NCBI GenBank assembly: GCA_035530055.1 | Contig: DATKVN010000095.1 | Span: 1 to 59,695 of the forward strand | Reading direction: 5' to 3' | DNA: 59,695 bases | DNA from: a bacterium | Lineage (GTDB): Bacteria > UBA6262 > WVXT01 | Shown here: positions 44,842 to 52,950 of the stretch, in pieces | Position numbering within the stretch: the stretch's first letter is position 1 | Layout: each line of letters starts with the position of its first letter | Translations under genes and position numbers: made by a program | The notes under the pieces: model-generated | What the model saw: the letters and a program-made list of their open reading frames with translations, nothing else | Told to the model about the DNA's origin: nothing | Database searches by the model: none

Positions 44842-46065
44842 ATGAAAGGGGATTTTTATAGAAGGAAATTATCCAGGAGAGAATTTTTTAAAATGTGTGC
44901 TTTTAGCGGCGTTGCTCTGGCGTCGGTTCCTTTGCTCGTTGATATTTTGAAAGCTGCTGCCTCCAGGCCAAAAAGTGGCGAGAAAGGTTTTATTTCCCAG
45001 AGAGAGGCGATGTTTTACAAAAAGCTGGATGAAACGACAATTCAGTGTCAGCTTTGCCCCAGGAGGTGCACACTTTCAGAGGGAATGAGAGGATTCTGTC
45101 GTTCCAGGGAGCCACATGAAGGTAAGCATTATTCAATGGTATATGGTAATCCCTGTGCCATTCACGTTGACCCCATTGAGAAGAAACCTCTTTTCCACTT
45201 TTTGCCTCAAACAGCTGCCTTCTCCATTGCCACGGCTGGCTGTAATTTGCGGTGTAAATTCTGCCAGAATTGGCAGATTTCACAGTTCCCTCCCGAGGAT
45301 ACAGTAAATTATGAATTGCCTCCGGAAGGAGTAGTCGATTTGGCTATCAAATATGACTGTCCTACAATAGCTTATACGTATTCGGAACCTTCTATATTCT
45401 ATGAATATATGTACGATACGGCTGTAATTGCCAGGGAGAGGGGAGTGAAGAACATCTATCACTCCAATGGATATCTCAACCCTGAACCTTTAAAGGAAAT
45501 TTGCAAATATCTTGATGGAGCAAACGTAGACCTGAAAGGGTTTACTCAGAAATTTTATGGAGAACTTTGTGGAGCAACTCTTAAGCCTGTTTTGAATACC
45601 CTGGAAACGCTAAAAGAAGAAGGAGTGCATGTTGAGATTACTAACCTCATTGTCCCACCTTATAATGATGGTATGGAAAAGATAAAAGAGATGTGCTTGT
45701 GGATACGCGATAATTTAGGGAAGGAAGTGCCTCTCCATTTTTCCAGGTTCCATCCACTCTATAAATTAAAGAATCTCTCACCAACTCCTGTAAGCACATT
45801 GGAGAAAGCGAGAAAAGTGGCCCTGAAAGTGGGCTTGGAGTATGTATATATAGGAAATGTGCCTGGCCATCCTGGTGAGAATACCTATTGTCCCCAAGAT
45901 GGAAAACTCCTTATCCACAGAAAGGGTTATCAAATCCTGGAGAATAATGTTGTTGGAGGAAAATGTAAATTTTGTGGCCAGCCAGTTCCAGGTGTATGGC
46001 CTGAAGAAAAGGTCAGGAAAAAGACAGAACTTCCCTCACTAAAAGTATCGAAATATTTAGGATAG
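44842..46065 (+). CDS. AmrS-like radical SAM protein with twin-arginine signal
   Basis: 407 aa. Residues 1-40 form a Tat signal: RRKLSRREFFKMCAFSGVAL with a hydrophobic core. The remainder is an AmmeMemoRadiSam-type radical SAM protein: N-terminal cysteines CQLCPRRCTL, cluster motif CNLRCKFC (about residue 137), and a C-terminal CKFCGQPVPGVW ribbon. AmrS normally sits with Memo and AMMECR1 genes and is cytosolic; neither partner is adjacent, and export of a SAM-dependent enzyme is unexpected because SAM is cytosolic. The Tat segment may instead serve as a membrane anchor. Reaction unknown. Confidence 0.88.
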   Translation: MKGDFYRRKLSRREFFKMCAFSGVALASVPLLVDILKAAASRPKSGEKGFISQREAMFYKKLDETTIQCQLCPRRCTLSEGMRGFCRSREPHEGKHYSMVYGNPCAIHVDPIEKKPLFHFLPQTAAFSIATAGCNLRCKFCQNWQISQFPPEDTVNYELPPEGVVDLAIKYDCPTIAYTYSEPSIFYEYMYDTAVIARERGVKNIYHSNGYLNPEPLKEICKYLDGANVDLKGFTQKFYGELCGATLKPVLNTLETLKEEGVHVEITNLIVPPYNDGMEKIKEMCLWIRDNLGKEVPLHFSRFHPLYKLKNLSPTPVSTLEKARKVALKVGLEYVYIGNVPGHPGENTYCPQDGKLLIHRKGYQILENNVVGGKCKFCGQPVPGVWPEEKVRKKTELPSLKVSKYLG

Positions 46066-46071
46066 GGAGAA

Positions 46072-48363
46072 GTGAAAAAATACCTCGTTTTGGGCTTGAT
46101 TCTCATAGGCTTTACCTCCCTGGCCTCCCAGATTGTGTTAATGAGAGAGTTAATGGTTGTCTTTTATGGCAACGAACTCTCTCTAGGTATTACTCTGGCG
46201 GGTTGGCTATTCTGGGTAGCTATGGGAAGCTGGGGAATTGGCAGGTTCTTTGTTGAACGGATCAGATATAAACTTGCCTTTTTTGTTTTCGCAGAACTCC
46301 TTTTAGCATTATTCCTTCCTGCAAGTATTTTTGCTGCTCGAGCCATACCTCTCCTCCTCAAGACCTCACCCGGAGAAATCATCGGGTTTTTTCCCATGAC
46401 ATATTCGAGTCTGGCTATTCTTGCTCCTACATCCCTGCTTTTAGGGTTTCTCTTCGTTCTGGGATGTCGCATCTACTCACCCAAAGAGAGAGAAGGTCCA
46501 GAACATATCGGCTATGTCTACGTGCTGGAAGCAATAGGTGCTACAGCAGGTGGACTTCTCTCCAGCCTTCTTTTAATCCGGGTACTGCCGCCACTTTATA
46601 TTATGCTGGGAATAGGTCTCCTTAATCTGGGAGTTGCCTTTTCCTTAACGTGGTTCCTGGAAGAAAAGAAGTCTCTTCTCCTTCTTCCAACTTCTATACT
46701 GATTCTTTTGAGCTTGAGTCTTTTTTCTTTTGGAAAAGTTGGAGACTTGCGTCAGGCTTCTCTGGAATTGCGCTGGAGAACTTACCATCCATTGACCTCT
46801 AGAAATTCTATATACGGAAACATTACTGTTATCCAGAAGGATAACACCTATAGTTTCTTCAACAATGGACTTTATAACTTTACCGTTCCCGATGAGTTGA
46901 CCAGTGAGAGAATTGCACATTTTGCCCTTCTGGAGCATCCACAACCAAGAAAGGTTTTACTTATTGGTGGAGGGGTAAGTGGGGTTTTAAAGGAAATTCT
47001 CAAACATCCTGTAGAAAAAGTCGACTACCTGGAATTGGATCCTCTAATGATTACCCTGGCAAAAGAGTACCTCTGTTCCACAGAAGAGTATGCCTTGAAT
47101 GATAGGCGAGTGGAGGTGAAAAATATAGATGGTCGATTGTTCATTAAGCGAACTTCCAGTAAGTATGACCTTATTATCGTCAATCTTCCCCAGCCCTTTA
47201 CCGCCCAGATAAATAGATTCTATACTTTCGAATTTTTTAAAGACGCAAGAAAAATCTTAAAAGAGAAAGGAATACTCTTTTTTGGAATTACTTCCTCGCC
47301 CAATTACATCAGTGAAGAGCAACGAAATCTTCTGGTTTCGCTTAATGAATCCTTAAAGAAGGTTTTTGCTGAAGTGAGAGTTATTCCCGGAGATACCAAT
47401 TACTTTTTGGGCTGTAAGAGTAAGGGAGTTCTTACTCTCGATTATCAGAGACTTATGGAAAGGCTAAATGAGAGAAAAGTGAAAGCAAAATATGTCCGGG
47501 AATACTATTTGGCGAGCGAGTTATCGGATGAAAGGATTGACTATCTGGAAGGGAAACTTCTGCCTTTACCAAAGGTTATGCTCAATTACGACTTTCGTCC
47601 CATATCTTACTATTATGATATGGTGCTCTGGTCTACACATTTCAAGTTCTCTCTGGCAAGAATTTTTAAGAAAATTTCTCCCAAAGTAATCTATATTGCT
47701 GCCATCTTAATCTACTGCGCCATTCTTCTACCCATCTGGTTGAGAAAGTCAAGAGACGAAGTTCGGCCTGTAGCTGTTCTTACTGCTGTGGCAACCACAG
47801 GGTTTGCCGAGATAACGTTCCAAGTTTTAACTTTGCTTTCCTTTCAGATTATCTACGGTTATGTATACTATAAATTGAGCATAATTCTTACATCCTTTAT
47901 GATTGGGCTAATTTTTGGTGGCTGGTGGGCCAGCAAAATTATCGAAAAAGGTCAGGGCAATTTTATGAATTTCATACAGGCTCAGATTTATATATGCATT
48001 TATCCCCTGATTCTCCCCTTCATATTTTTAGGTTTTGCTGGCTCATCGGGAAAATTTAGTACATATCTGGGTTCAAACATTATCCTGCCTTTTCTTCCCA
48101 TAATTGCTGGTTTCATTGGCGGATTCCAATTTCCCCTGGCCAATAAATTATATCTTCAATCCAGGGGAGGATTGGTAAGGGCAGCGGGACTTACTTATGG
48201 TGTTGACCTTTTCAGTTCCTGCCTGGGCGCTCTTTTGGTGAGCGTTTTTCTTCTGCCGATTCTGGGTATTCCCGCGGTCTGTTTGATGGTGGCGCTTTTG
48301 AATCTGGTAAGCCTGGTTCTTCTTTTGAGAGGAGCTGGGAGTACTTTGAGGACATTATCATGA
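46072..48363 (+). CDS. Polytopic membrane protein with spermidine synthase-like domain
   Basis: 763 aa. About six or seven N-terminal membrane helices (residues 1-220, starting YLVLGLILIGFTSLASQIVL), then a soluble Rossmann methyltransferase-fold domain of the polyamine synthase type (VLLIGGGVSGVLKEIL, YLELDPLMI, DGRLFIKRTSSKYDLII) at about 300-450, then further membrane helices to the end. Members of this family are called spermine/spermidine synthase domain proteins, but true polyamine activity is rarely shown. GTG start; the 3' end overlaps the next gene by 4 bp. It lies between two Tat-signal proteins, suggesting one membrane-associated process. Confidence 0.85.
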   Translation: MKKYLVLGLILIGFTSLASQIVLMRELMVVFYGNELSLGITLAGWLFWVAMGSWGIGRFFVERIRYKLAFFVFAELLLALFLPASIFAARAIPLLLKTSPGEIIGFFPMTYSSLAILAPTSLLLGFLFVLGCRIYSPKEREGPEHIGYVYVLEAIGATAGGLLSSLLLIRVLPPLYIMLGIGLLNLGVAFSLTWFLEEKKSLLLLPTSILILLSLSLFSFGKVGDLRQASLELRWRTYHPLTSRNSIYGNITVIQKDNTYSFFNNGLYNFTVPDELTSERIAHFALLEHPQPRKVLLIGGGVSGVLKEILKHPVEKVDYLELDPLMITLAKEYLCSTEEYALNDRRVEVKNIDGRLFIKRTSSKYDLIIVNLPQPFTAQINRFYTFEFFKDARKILKEKGILFFGITSSPNYISEEQRNLLVSLNESLKKVFAEVRVIPGDTNYFLGCKSKGVLTLDYQRLMERLNERKVKAKYVREYYLASELSDERIDYLEGKLLPLPKVMLNYDFRPISYYYDMVLWSTHFKFSLARIFKKISPKVIYIAAILIYCAILLPIWLRKSRDEVRPVAVLTAVATTGFAEITFQVLTLLSFQIIYGYVYYKLSIILTSFMIGLIFGGWWASKIIEKGQGNFMNFIQAQIYICIYPLILPFIFLGFAGSSGKFSTYLGSNIILPFLPIIAGFIGGFQFPLANKLYLQSRGGLVRAAGLTYGVDLFSSCLGALLVSVFLLPILGIPAVCLMVALLNLVSLVLLLRGAGSTLRTLS

Positions 48364-49355
48364 GTGATATTTTTGAAAAAAAATTTTCCCGAAGGGAATT
48401 CTTGAAAATGGTATCTCTCCTGGGGACCACTGTTTTCCTGGGGAACTTTCTTCCTTTAAAACAGCGGGCAAAAACTTCTGCTGTTTTAGTTGGTATAGCC
48501 AGAGGTGATTCAATAGCCGATTCGGTTCGCCGGGCTATAAACTTAGCCGGTGGGTTAGATTTCATCAAATCGGGAGAGTCTGTCCTGATTAAGCCAAACG
48601 TTAATTCCGATGACCCCCATCCTGGAACAACCAACCCAGAGGTAGTATTCGAGGTGGTGAACATGGTCAGGGAGAAAGGAGCCAAAAGAATAATCGTTGC
48701 CGACCGTTCAAATCCCTGGTGGGATACTTTAAAAGCGATGAAGAAAGTAGGTATATATGAAGCTGCTGTTAAAGGAGGCGCGGAGGTAGTCGTTTTCAGT
48801 AAAGGAGATTATGTAAAAGTTAATCCAGAAAATTCTTACCATTGGCCCAATGGATTTCGCATACCCAAGTTGGTGAAACAGGTTGACCACATAATTAGCC
48901 TGCCAGTAGCAAAGACTCATATTATTGCTGACTTCACTATGGGCATAAAAAATTGGGTAGGCTTGATACCTCCTTCTGACAGAAAATATCTTCATCTTGA
49001 AAAGAAAGACTATTTTGCTAGCATGCTCAGCGAGATTCACTTGGCAAGGAAACCTTCCTTTTTGGTGATGGATGCCACAAAGGTCTTCGTTTCCGGTGGA
49101 CCTTCTCATGGAGATATAGCTCGGCCCGGTTTGGTAATGGCCACCTCGGATTTAGTGGCTAATGATGTTACTGGGCTGGCGTTACTTAAGACACTGGGTA
49201 CCATTGAGGAAATTCAGAAGAAGAGTGTTTGGGACCAGCCCCAAATCAAAAGAGCAGTTGAATTAGGCTTGGGCATAAACAGTCCTTCTGAAATTATCCT
49301 CAAGACATATGGTATCCCTGAAGAAGAGAAGATTCGAAAACAATTGCTAAGCTAA
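48360..49355 (+). CDS. DUF362 domain protein with twin-arginine signal
   Basis: 331 aa. N-terminal Tat signal FSRREFLKMVSLLGTTVFLG (about residues 9-28). DUF362 core: VLIKPNVNSDDPHPGTTNP, IIVADRSNPWW, ISLPVAKTHIIADFTMGIKN and FLVMDATKVFVSGGPSHGD. DUF362 proteins are often fused to ferredoxins; this one has no cysteine at all, so any cluster must come from a partner. ATG overlaps the stop of the spermidine synthase-like gene (ATGA). Function unknown; coupling suggests it works with the two upstream proteins. Confidence 0.87.
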   Translation: MSDIFEKKFSRREFLKMVSLLGTTVFLGNFLPLKQRAKTSAVLVGIARGDSIADSVRRAINLAGGLDFIKSGESVLIKPNVNSDDPHPGTTNPEVVFEVVNMVREKGAKRIIVADRSNPWWDTLKAMKKVGIYEAAVKGGAEVVVFSKGDYVKVNPENSYHWPNGFRIPKLVKQVDHIISLPVAKTHIIADFTMGIKNWVGLIPPSDRKYLHLEKKDYFASMLSEIHLARKPSFLVMDATKVFVSGGPSHGDIARPGLVMATSDLVANDVTGLALLKTLGTIEEIQKKSVWDQPQIKRAVELGLGINSPSEIILKTYGIPEEEKIRKQLLS

Positions 49356-49425
49356 AATTTTTCCGTCACTCTGTCCCGTCCCGAAACCGGAACGGGGTCG
49401 GGAAAGGGCGACCAACCAGTAGGCT

Positions 49426-49478
49426 GGAGTCCTTGCGAAAGCAAGGTCGTATACCTCCCGCCCTTTCGGGCGGACTCC
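49426..49478. repeat. Dispersed double-hairpin element (GGAGTCC...GGACTCC), inverted orientation
   Basis: 53 bp. Hairpins CCTTGC-GAAA-GCAAGG then CCGCCC-TTTC-GGGCGG. Relative to the copy at 38892 the CCTTGC hairpin comes first, so it is the same element reversed with one hairpin changed. Confidence 0.8.
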
Positions 49479-49571
49479 AAATGCATAGAGCTATCTGGTT
49501 GGGCACTCTTTAGAGTGCCACTTCTATTCGCGGATAACCAAACTTCCGCTTTAGTGGAAGTAATTTTATAC

Positions 49572-49600
49572 TTGACAAAATTAGTCAGATTTGTTAAATT
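49572..49600 (+). promoter_or_regulatory. Promoter of the rrf2-iscU genes, with possible operator repeat
   Basis: TTGACA (49572-49577), 17-bp spacer, TAAATT (49595-49600). AGTCAGAT occurs at 49583-49590, between the boxes, and again at 49627-49634, in the leader. The paired repeat is a candidate site for the Rrf2 regulator encoded next; this is inference. Confidence 0.55.
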
Positions 49601-49673
49601 ATTTTAGGAATTAATTTATGTAGAAAGTCAGATATGGAAAATGTAGTCTAAGGAAGAAAAGGAGTGAGGAATC

Positions 49674-50135
49674 GTGTTATTATCCAGTAAGGGAGAGTAT
49701 GGAGTAAGGTGCATGCTCGACCTTGCCCTCCACTATGGTCAGGGGCCGGTTTCTATCCGAGACATATCTAAGCGAGAGGGAATTTCCAAGAATTACATTG
49801 AACAACTGTTTGTCCGTCTTCGGCATGCCAAACTAATTAAGAGTGTCCGTGGTCCGAAGGGAGGCTATTTATTAACCTCTCAGCCAGGAGGGATTAAAGT
49901 TGGTGATATTGTTAGGGCTCTGGAGGGGCCTATAGCTGCAGCGCATTGTGTCCAGCCGCAAAATTCGAAAGATTTATGTGAACGCATTTCTACCTGTGTT
50001 CCTTATGTCTTATGGAAAAGATTAACCAACAAGATAAACGAAGTGCTGGACAGCGCCACGTTAGAGGACTTATGTAGAGAGGGCGTGAAACTTTCAAAGC
50101 ACAGATTGGTCCATCCCCTTCCCTTTCAAATTTAA
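49674..50135 (+). CDS. Rrf2-family transcriptional regulator (IscR/CymR-like)
   Basis: 153 aa winged-helix regulator. DNA-binding part: YGVRCMLDLALHYG, ISKREGISKNYIEQLFVRLR and VRGPKGGYLL. Three cysteines in HCVQPQNSKDLCERISTCV (about residues 98-113) suit an Fe-S cluster, though the spacing C-x9-C-x5-C differs from E. coli IscR. GTG start behind GGAGTGAGG. It precedes an IscU/NifU scaffold gene and the sulfur cluster, so sensing Fe-S or cysteine status is likely. Confidence 0.9.
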   Translation: MLLSSKGEYGVRCMLDLALHYGQGPVSIRDISKREGISKNYIEQLFVRLRHAKLIKSVRGPKGGYLLTSQPGGIKVGDIVRALEGPIAAAHCVQPQNSKDLCERISTCVPYVLWKRLTNKINEVLDSATLEDLCREGVKLSKHRLVHPLPFQI

Positions 50136-50171
50136 AATCTGAAATTAAGCCTTATACAGAAGGAGCAAAAA

Positions 50172-50564
50172 ATGGCAACTCAACAATATAGCCAGAAAGT
50201 AATGGAACATTTTATGCATCCCAGGAATGTAGGACAGATCGAAAATCCTGATGGAGTTGGCCATGTAGGCAATCCTATATGCGGAGATATTATGGAACTC
50301 TATATTAAGGTTAAGGACAATATAATCGTTGATGCCAAGTTTAAGACCTTTGGTTGTGGAGCAGCTATTGCCACAAGCTCCATGGTTACTGAATTAGTCA
50401 GAGGGAAAACTATTGAACAGGCGCTGGAGATATCGAATAAGACTGTGGCTGAAGCGCTGGACGGTTTGCCTCCGGTAAAGATGCATTGCTCTATGCTGGC
50501 TGAGGAAGCCTTGAAATTGGCGATAGAGGACTATCGTAAGAAACAGAAGAAGGACAAAGTTTAA
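50172..50564 (+). CDS. iscU: Fe-S cluster assembly scaffold IscU/NifU N-terminal type
   Basis: 130 aa. The three scaffold cysteines and the aspartate are visible: NPICGDIMELY (Cys and Asp), FKTFGCGAAIATSSM and KMHCSMLAEEAL. Assembles clusters using sulfur from NifS/IscS, encoded at 52951. Follows the Rrf2 gene by 36 bp. Confidence 0.94.
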   Translation: MATQQYSQKVMEHFMHPRNVGQIENPDGVGHVGNPICGDIMELYIKVKDNIIVDAKFKTFGCGAAIATSSMVTELVRGKTIEQALEISNKTVAEALDGLPPVKMHCSMLAEEALKLAIEDYRKKQKKDKV

Positions 50565-50660
50565 AAGATAGTTAGTTCACCCAACCCCTACACAGGGGCT
50601 GGGTTCATCATCAAGGAATTTCTTAATTTGGAAAGGTCTGGAGTCCTCCCGAAAGGGAGG
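50561..50660. repeat. Repeat remnants between iscU and cysE
   Basis: TTAAAAGATAGTTAGT (50561) matches the 16-mer at 16399 with one change; a hairpin ACCCAACCCC/GGGGCTGGGT (50579-50604) follows; then GGAATTTCTT, GGAAAGGTCTGGAGTCC and CTCCCGAAAGGGAGG, matching 16425-16465. It is the same composite repeat as upstream of floA, uninterrupted by the MITE but lacking its right half. Confidence 0.75.
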
Positions 50661-50698
50661 TGAAAAATGACTCTGACCCCTTTTTCTAAGGGAGGGAT

Positions 50699-51430
50699 AT
50701 GTTTAAAACTATTAAAGAGGATATTCGGATAGTCTTTGAGAAGGATCCGGCAGCAAAGAACATTCTCGAGGTAATACTGTGCTATCCTGGACTCCATGCT
50801 TTGTGGTTTCATCGAATTGCCCATTTCTTCTATAAAAAGAAAGAGTATGTGATAGCCCGTTTAATTTCTCACATCAGTCGCTGGATTACGGGAGTAGAGA
50901 TTCATCCGGGAGCAACTATTGGAGGAAAATTTTTCATCGACCACGGAATGGGCGTGGTAATAGGCGAGACTACAGAGATTGGAAACAATTGTCTCCTTTA
51001 TCAGGGTGTGGTGCTGGGAGGAACGAGCCCGGAGAAAAAGAAGCGCCACCCTACTCTGGGAGACAATGTAGTTGTAGGTGCAGGAGCTACGTTGTTGGGA
51101 GCAATCAAAATTGGAGAAAATGCTCGTATCGGAGCGGGATCAGTGGTTCTAAGCGATATTCCCCCGGGAGCAACTGTGGTGGGAATACCGGGAAGGGTTG
51201 GTCTGGGTTTCAGTGGAAAAGAGATCCAGGAGCTGGAACACTCAAAACTTCCAGACCCGGTTGCCGATGCTATTCGCTTTGTTTTGAAAGAACAGGACTT
51301 GTTGGAGAAAAGGCTGAGTAAATTAGAGAATTTAGAAGGCGTTACTGGCGAAATAGATAAATATGTTGAGAAGAAAAAGAAAGAAATAGAAAAAGAATTT
51401 ACTGAGAAGAGAAATAAGAATGAGTCTTAA
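50699..51430 (+). CDS. cysE: Serine O-acetyltransferase CysE
   Basis: 243 aa. N-terminal SATase helical domain followed by hexapeptide repeats with [17 protein letters not shown] and [11 protein letters not shown]. Makes O-acetylserine for CysK. The C-terminal tail is extended with a K/E-rich coiled region. The end overlaps cysK by 11 bp. Confidence 0.95.
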   Translation: MFKTIKEDIRIVFEKDPAAKNILEVILCYPGLHALWFHRIAHFFYKKKEYVIARLISHISRWITGVEIHPGATIGGKFFIDHGMGVVIGETTEIGNNCLLYQGVVLGGTSPEKKKRHPTLGDNVVVGAGATLLGAIKIGENARIGAGSVVLSDIPPGATVVGIPGRVGLGFSGKEIQELEHSKLPDPVADAIRFVLKEQDLLEKRLSKLENLEGVTGEIDKYVEKKKKEIEKEFTEKRNKNES

Positions 51431-52343
51431 AGTGGCAGATAACGTTTTAGAATTGATTGGTTCCACTCCCTTGATTAAGCTAAATCGTATTAGAGGTGGT
51501 CGGGGAGCTCATATTCTGGCAAAACTTGAATTAGCAAATCCTGGAGGAAGCGTTAAGGATAGAATTGGACTTTCTATGGTGGAAGCGGCGGAAAGGAATA
51601 GCTATTTAAAGAGAGGAGCAACCATTGTTGAACCTACAAGCGGGAATACGGGGATTGGTTTGGCATTAGTGTCTGCAGTGAAAGGATATAAGCTTGTTCT
51701 GGTAATGCCGGACAGTATGAGTGTCGAACGGAGAAAATTATTTCAGGCGTATGGAGCAAAAATTGTTCTCACCCCTGGAAGTCAAGGGATGCTGGGAGCA
51801 GTAAGGAAGGCCGAGGAGTTGGTCAGGGGAAACCGAGATTATTTTATGCCTCAGCAGTTCAATAATCCTGCCAATCCCCATATCCATTATAAGACCACAG
51901 GCGAGGAAATCTGGAAGCAGACCAGGGGAAGAATAGATGCTTTTGTAGCAGGAGTGGGAACAGGAGGCACTTTAACTGGCGTGGGAAGATTGTTGAAAAG
52001 GAAGAAGCCAGGAATAAAAATTGTTGCCGTGGAACCAAAGGGCTCCGCAGTCTTATCGGGAGGCAAGCCCGGTCCACATAAAATTCAAGGGATTGGAGCA
52101 GGATTTATACCAGAAGTTCTGGAGAGGGATTTATTGGATGGTGTTATTAAAGTTAAGGAAGAAGATGCAAAGAGAATAGCTAAGAGATTAGCGAGAGAGG
52201 AAGGGTTGCTGGTGGGAATCTCCTCTGGAGCCAATGTTTGGGCCTCTTTGCAGGTTGCCAAGAAGTTAGGTAAAGGTAAAACAGTGGTTACTATCCTGGC
52301 TGATACTGGCGAGAGATATTTAAGTACCGACCTTTTTAAGTGA
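51420..52343 (+). CDS. cysK: O-acetylserine sulfhydrylase (cysteine synthase) CysK
   Basis: 307 aa PLP enzyme. Opens [20 protein letters not shown] lysine in [15 protein letters not shown] (about residue 43); [10 protein letters not shown] and the [11 protein letters not shown] phosphate loop; [12 protein letters not shown]. Combines O-acetylserine with sulfide to cysteine. Coupled to cysE by overlap. Confidence 0.95.
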   Translation: MSLKVADNVLELIGSTPLIKLNRIRGGRGAHILAKLELANPGGSVKDRIGLSMVEAAERNSYLKRGATIVEPTSGNTGIGLALVSAVKGYKLVLVMPDSMSVERRKLFQAYGAKIVLTPGSQGMLGAVRKAEELVRGNRDYFMPQQFNNPANPHIHYKTTGEEIWKQTRGRIDAFVAGVGTGGTLTGVGRLLKRKKPGIKIVAVEPKGSAVLSGGKPGPHKIQGIGAGFIPEVLERDLLDGVIKVKEEDAKRIAKRLAREEGLLVGISSGANVWASLQVAKKLGKGKTVVTILADTGERYLSTDLFK

Positions 52344-52452
52344 GTAGTGTAGGGCTTTATGCCCGTAATGGTTTTGGTCGCGTAGGGGCGACCTTTATGG
52401 TCGCCCAAAGGCTTGTCCCCGTAAAAATTACGCCCATAAAGGGCTACACTAC
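52344..52452 (+). repeat. 109-bp dispersed element (GTAGTGTA...TACACTAC), long form
   Basis: Outer hairpins as in the 53-bp element at 10579, with an inserted block holding GGTCGC...GGGGCGACC-TTTAT-GGTCGCCC. The first 79 bp are nearly identical to the reverse complement of 39992-40070. The gap before rseC has no other content. Confidence 0.85.
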
Positions 52453-52476
52453 TCATAAATTTTAGGATGTTTTGAA

Positions 52477-52881
52477 ATGGAAGAAAAAGGAAAAGTAGTA
52501 AAAATTGATAATGGAGTGGCTCAGGTAGAGATGGAACGGACTTCTGCTTGTGGACGATGTGGGATATGCCTGCAGAGTTCTGGGGATAAACCGATTTTAT
52601 ACGCAGAAGATTCTTTAGGAGCCCGCCCTGGGGATGAGGTACTGGTTTCTGTAGAGAGTAAACAGGTATTAAAGGCAGCGTTTCTTATCTATCTTTTTCC
52701 GCTGGTTGGCTTAATTGGTGGATATTTTCTGGGTCGAGCTGTATTGGGAACGGAGAGGACAGGCATTATTTTTGCAGGGCTAGGGTTTTTTACTACCCTC
52801 TTCCTCCTCTACCAATACGATAAGAGATTGAAGGCTCAAAAGAGTAAGGAAGCAAAAATTGTTCAAATAGTCAAAGGATAA
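52477..52881 (+). CDS. RseC/MucC-family positive regulator of sigma E / SoxR-reducing system protein
   Basis: 134 aa. N-terminal cysteine-rich segment with CGRCGIC (about residues 24-30) and two membrane helices (about 68-112) with a GGYFLGRAV turn. RseC proteins act with Rnf-type electron transfer and the SoxR-reducing system. No rnf or rpoE gene is here; it precedes nifS, so a redox link to Fe-S work is possible but unproven. Confidence 0.82.
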   Translation: MEEKGKVVKIDNGVAQVEMERTSACGRCGICLQSSGDKPILYAEDSLGARPGDEVLVSVESKQVLKAAFLIYLFPLVGLIGGYFLGRAVLGTERTGIIFAGLGFFTTLFLLYQYDKRLKAQKSKEAKIVQIVKG

Positions 52882-52950
52882 AGAAATTGAATATACTTGA
52901 AATTCTTTCGGGAATATTTTTAGAAAAGATAAAATAAAAAGGAAAATAGA

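Larger units (their letters stand above)
49356..49673. other. Intergenic stretch with repeat elements and the rrf2 promoter
   Basis: No gene. Contains a GGAGTCC...GGACTCC element (49426-49478), a hairpin GGCACTC-TTTA-GAGTGCC (about 49502-49520) enclosed by TGGTT/AACCA, the hairpin ACTTCCGCTTTAGTGGAAGT (about 49543-49562), and then a promoter at 49572-49600. Confidence 0.65.
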
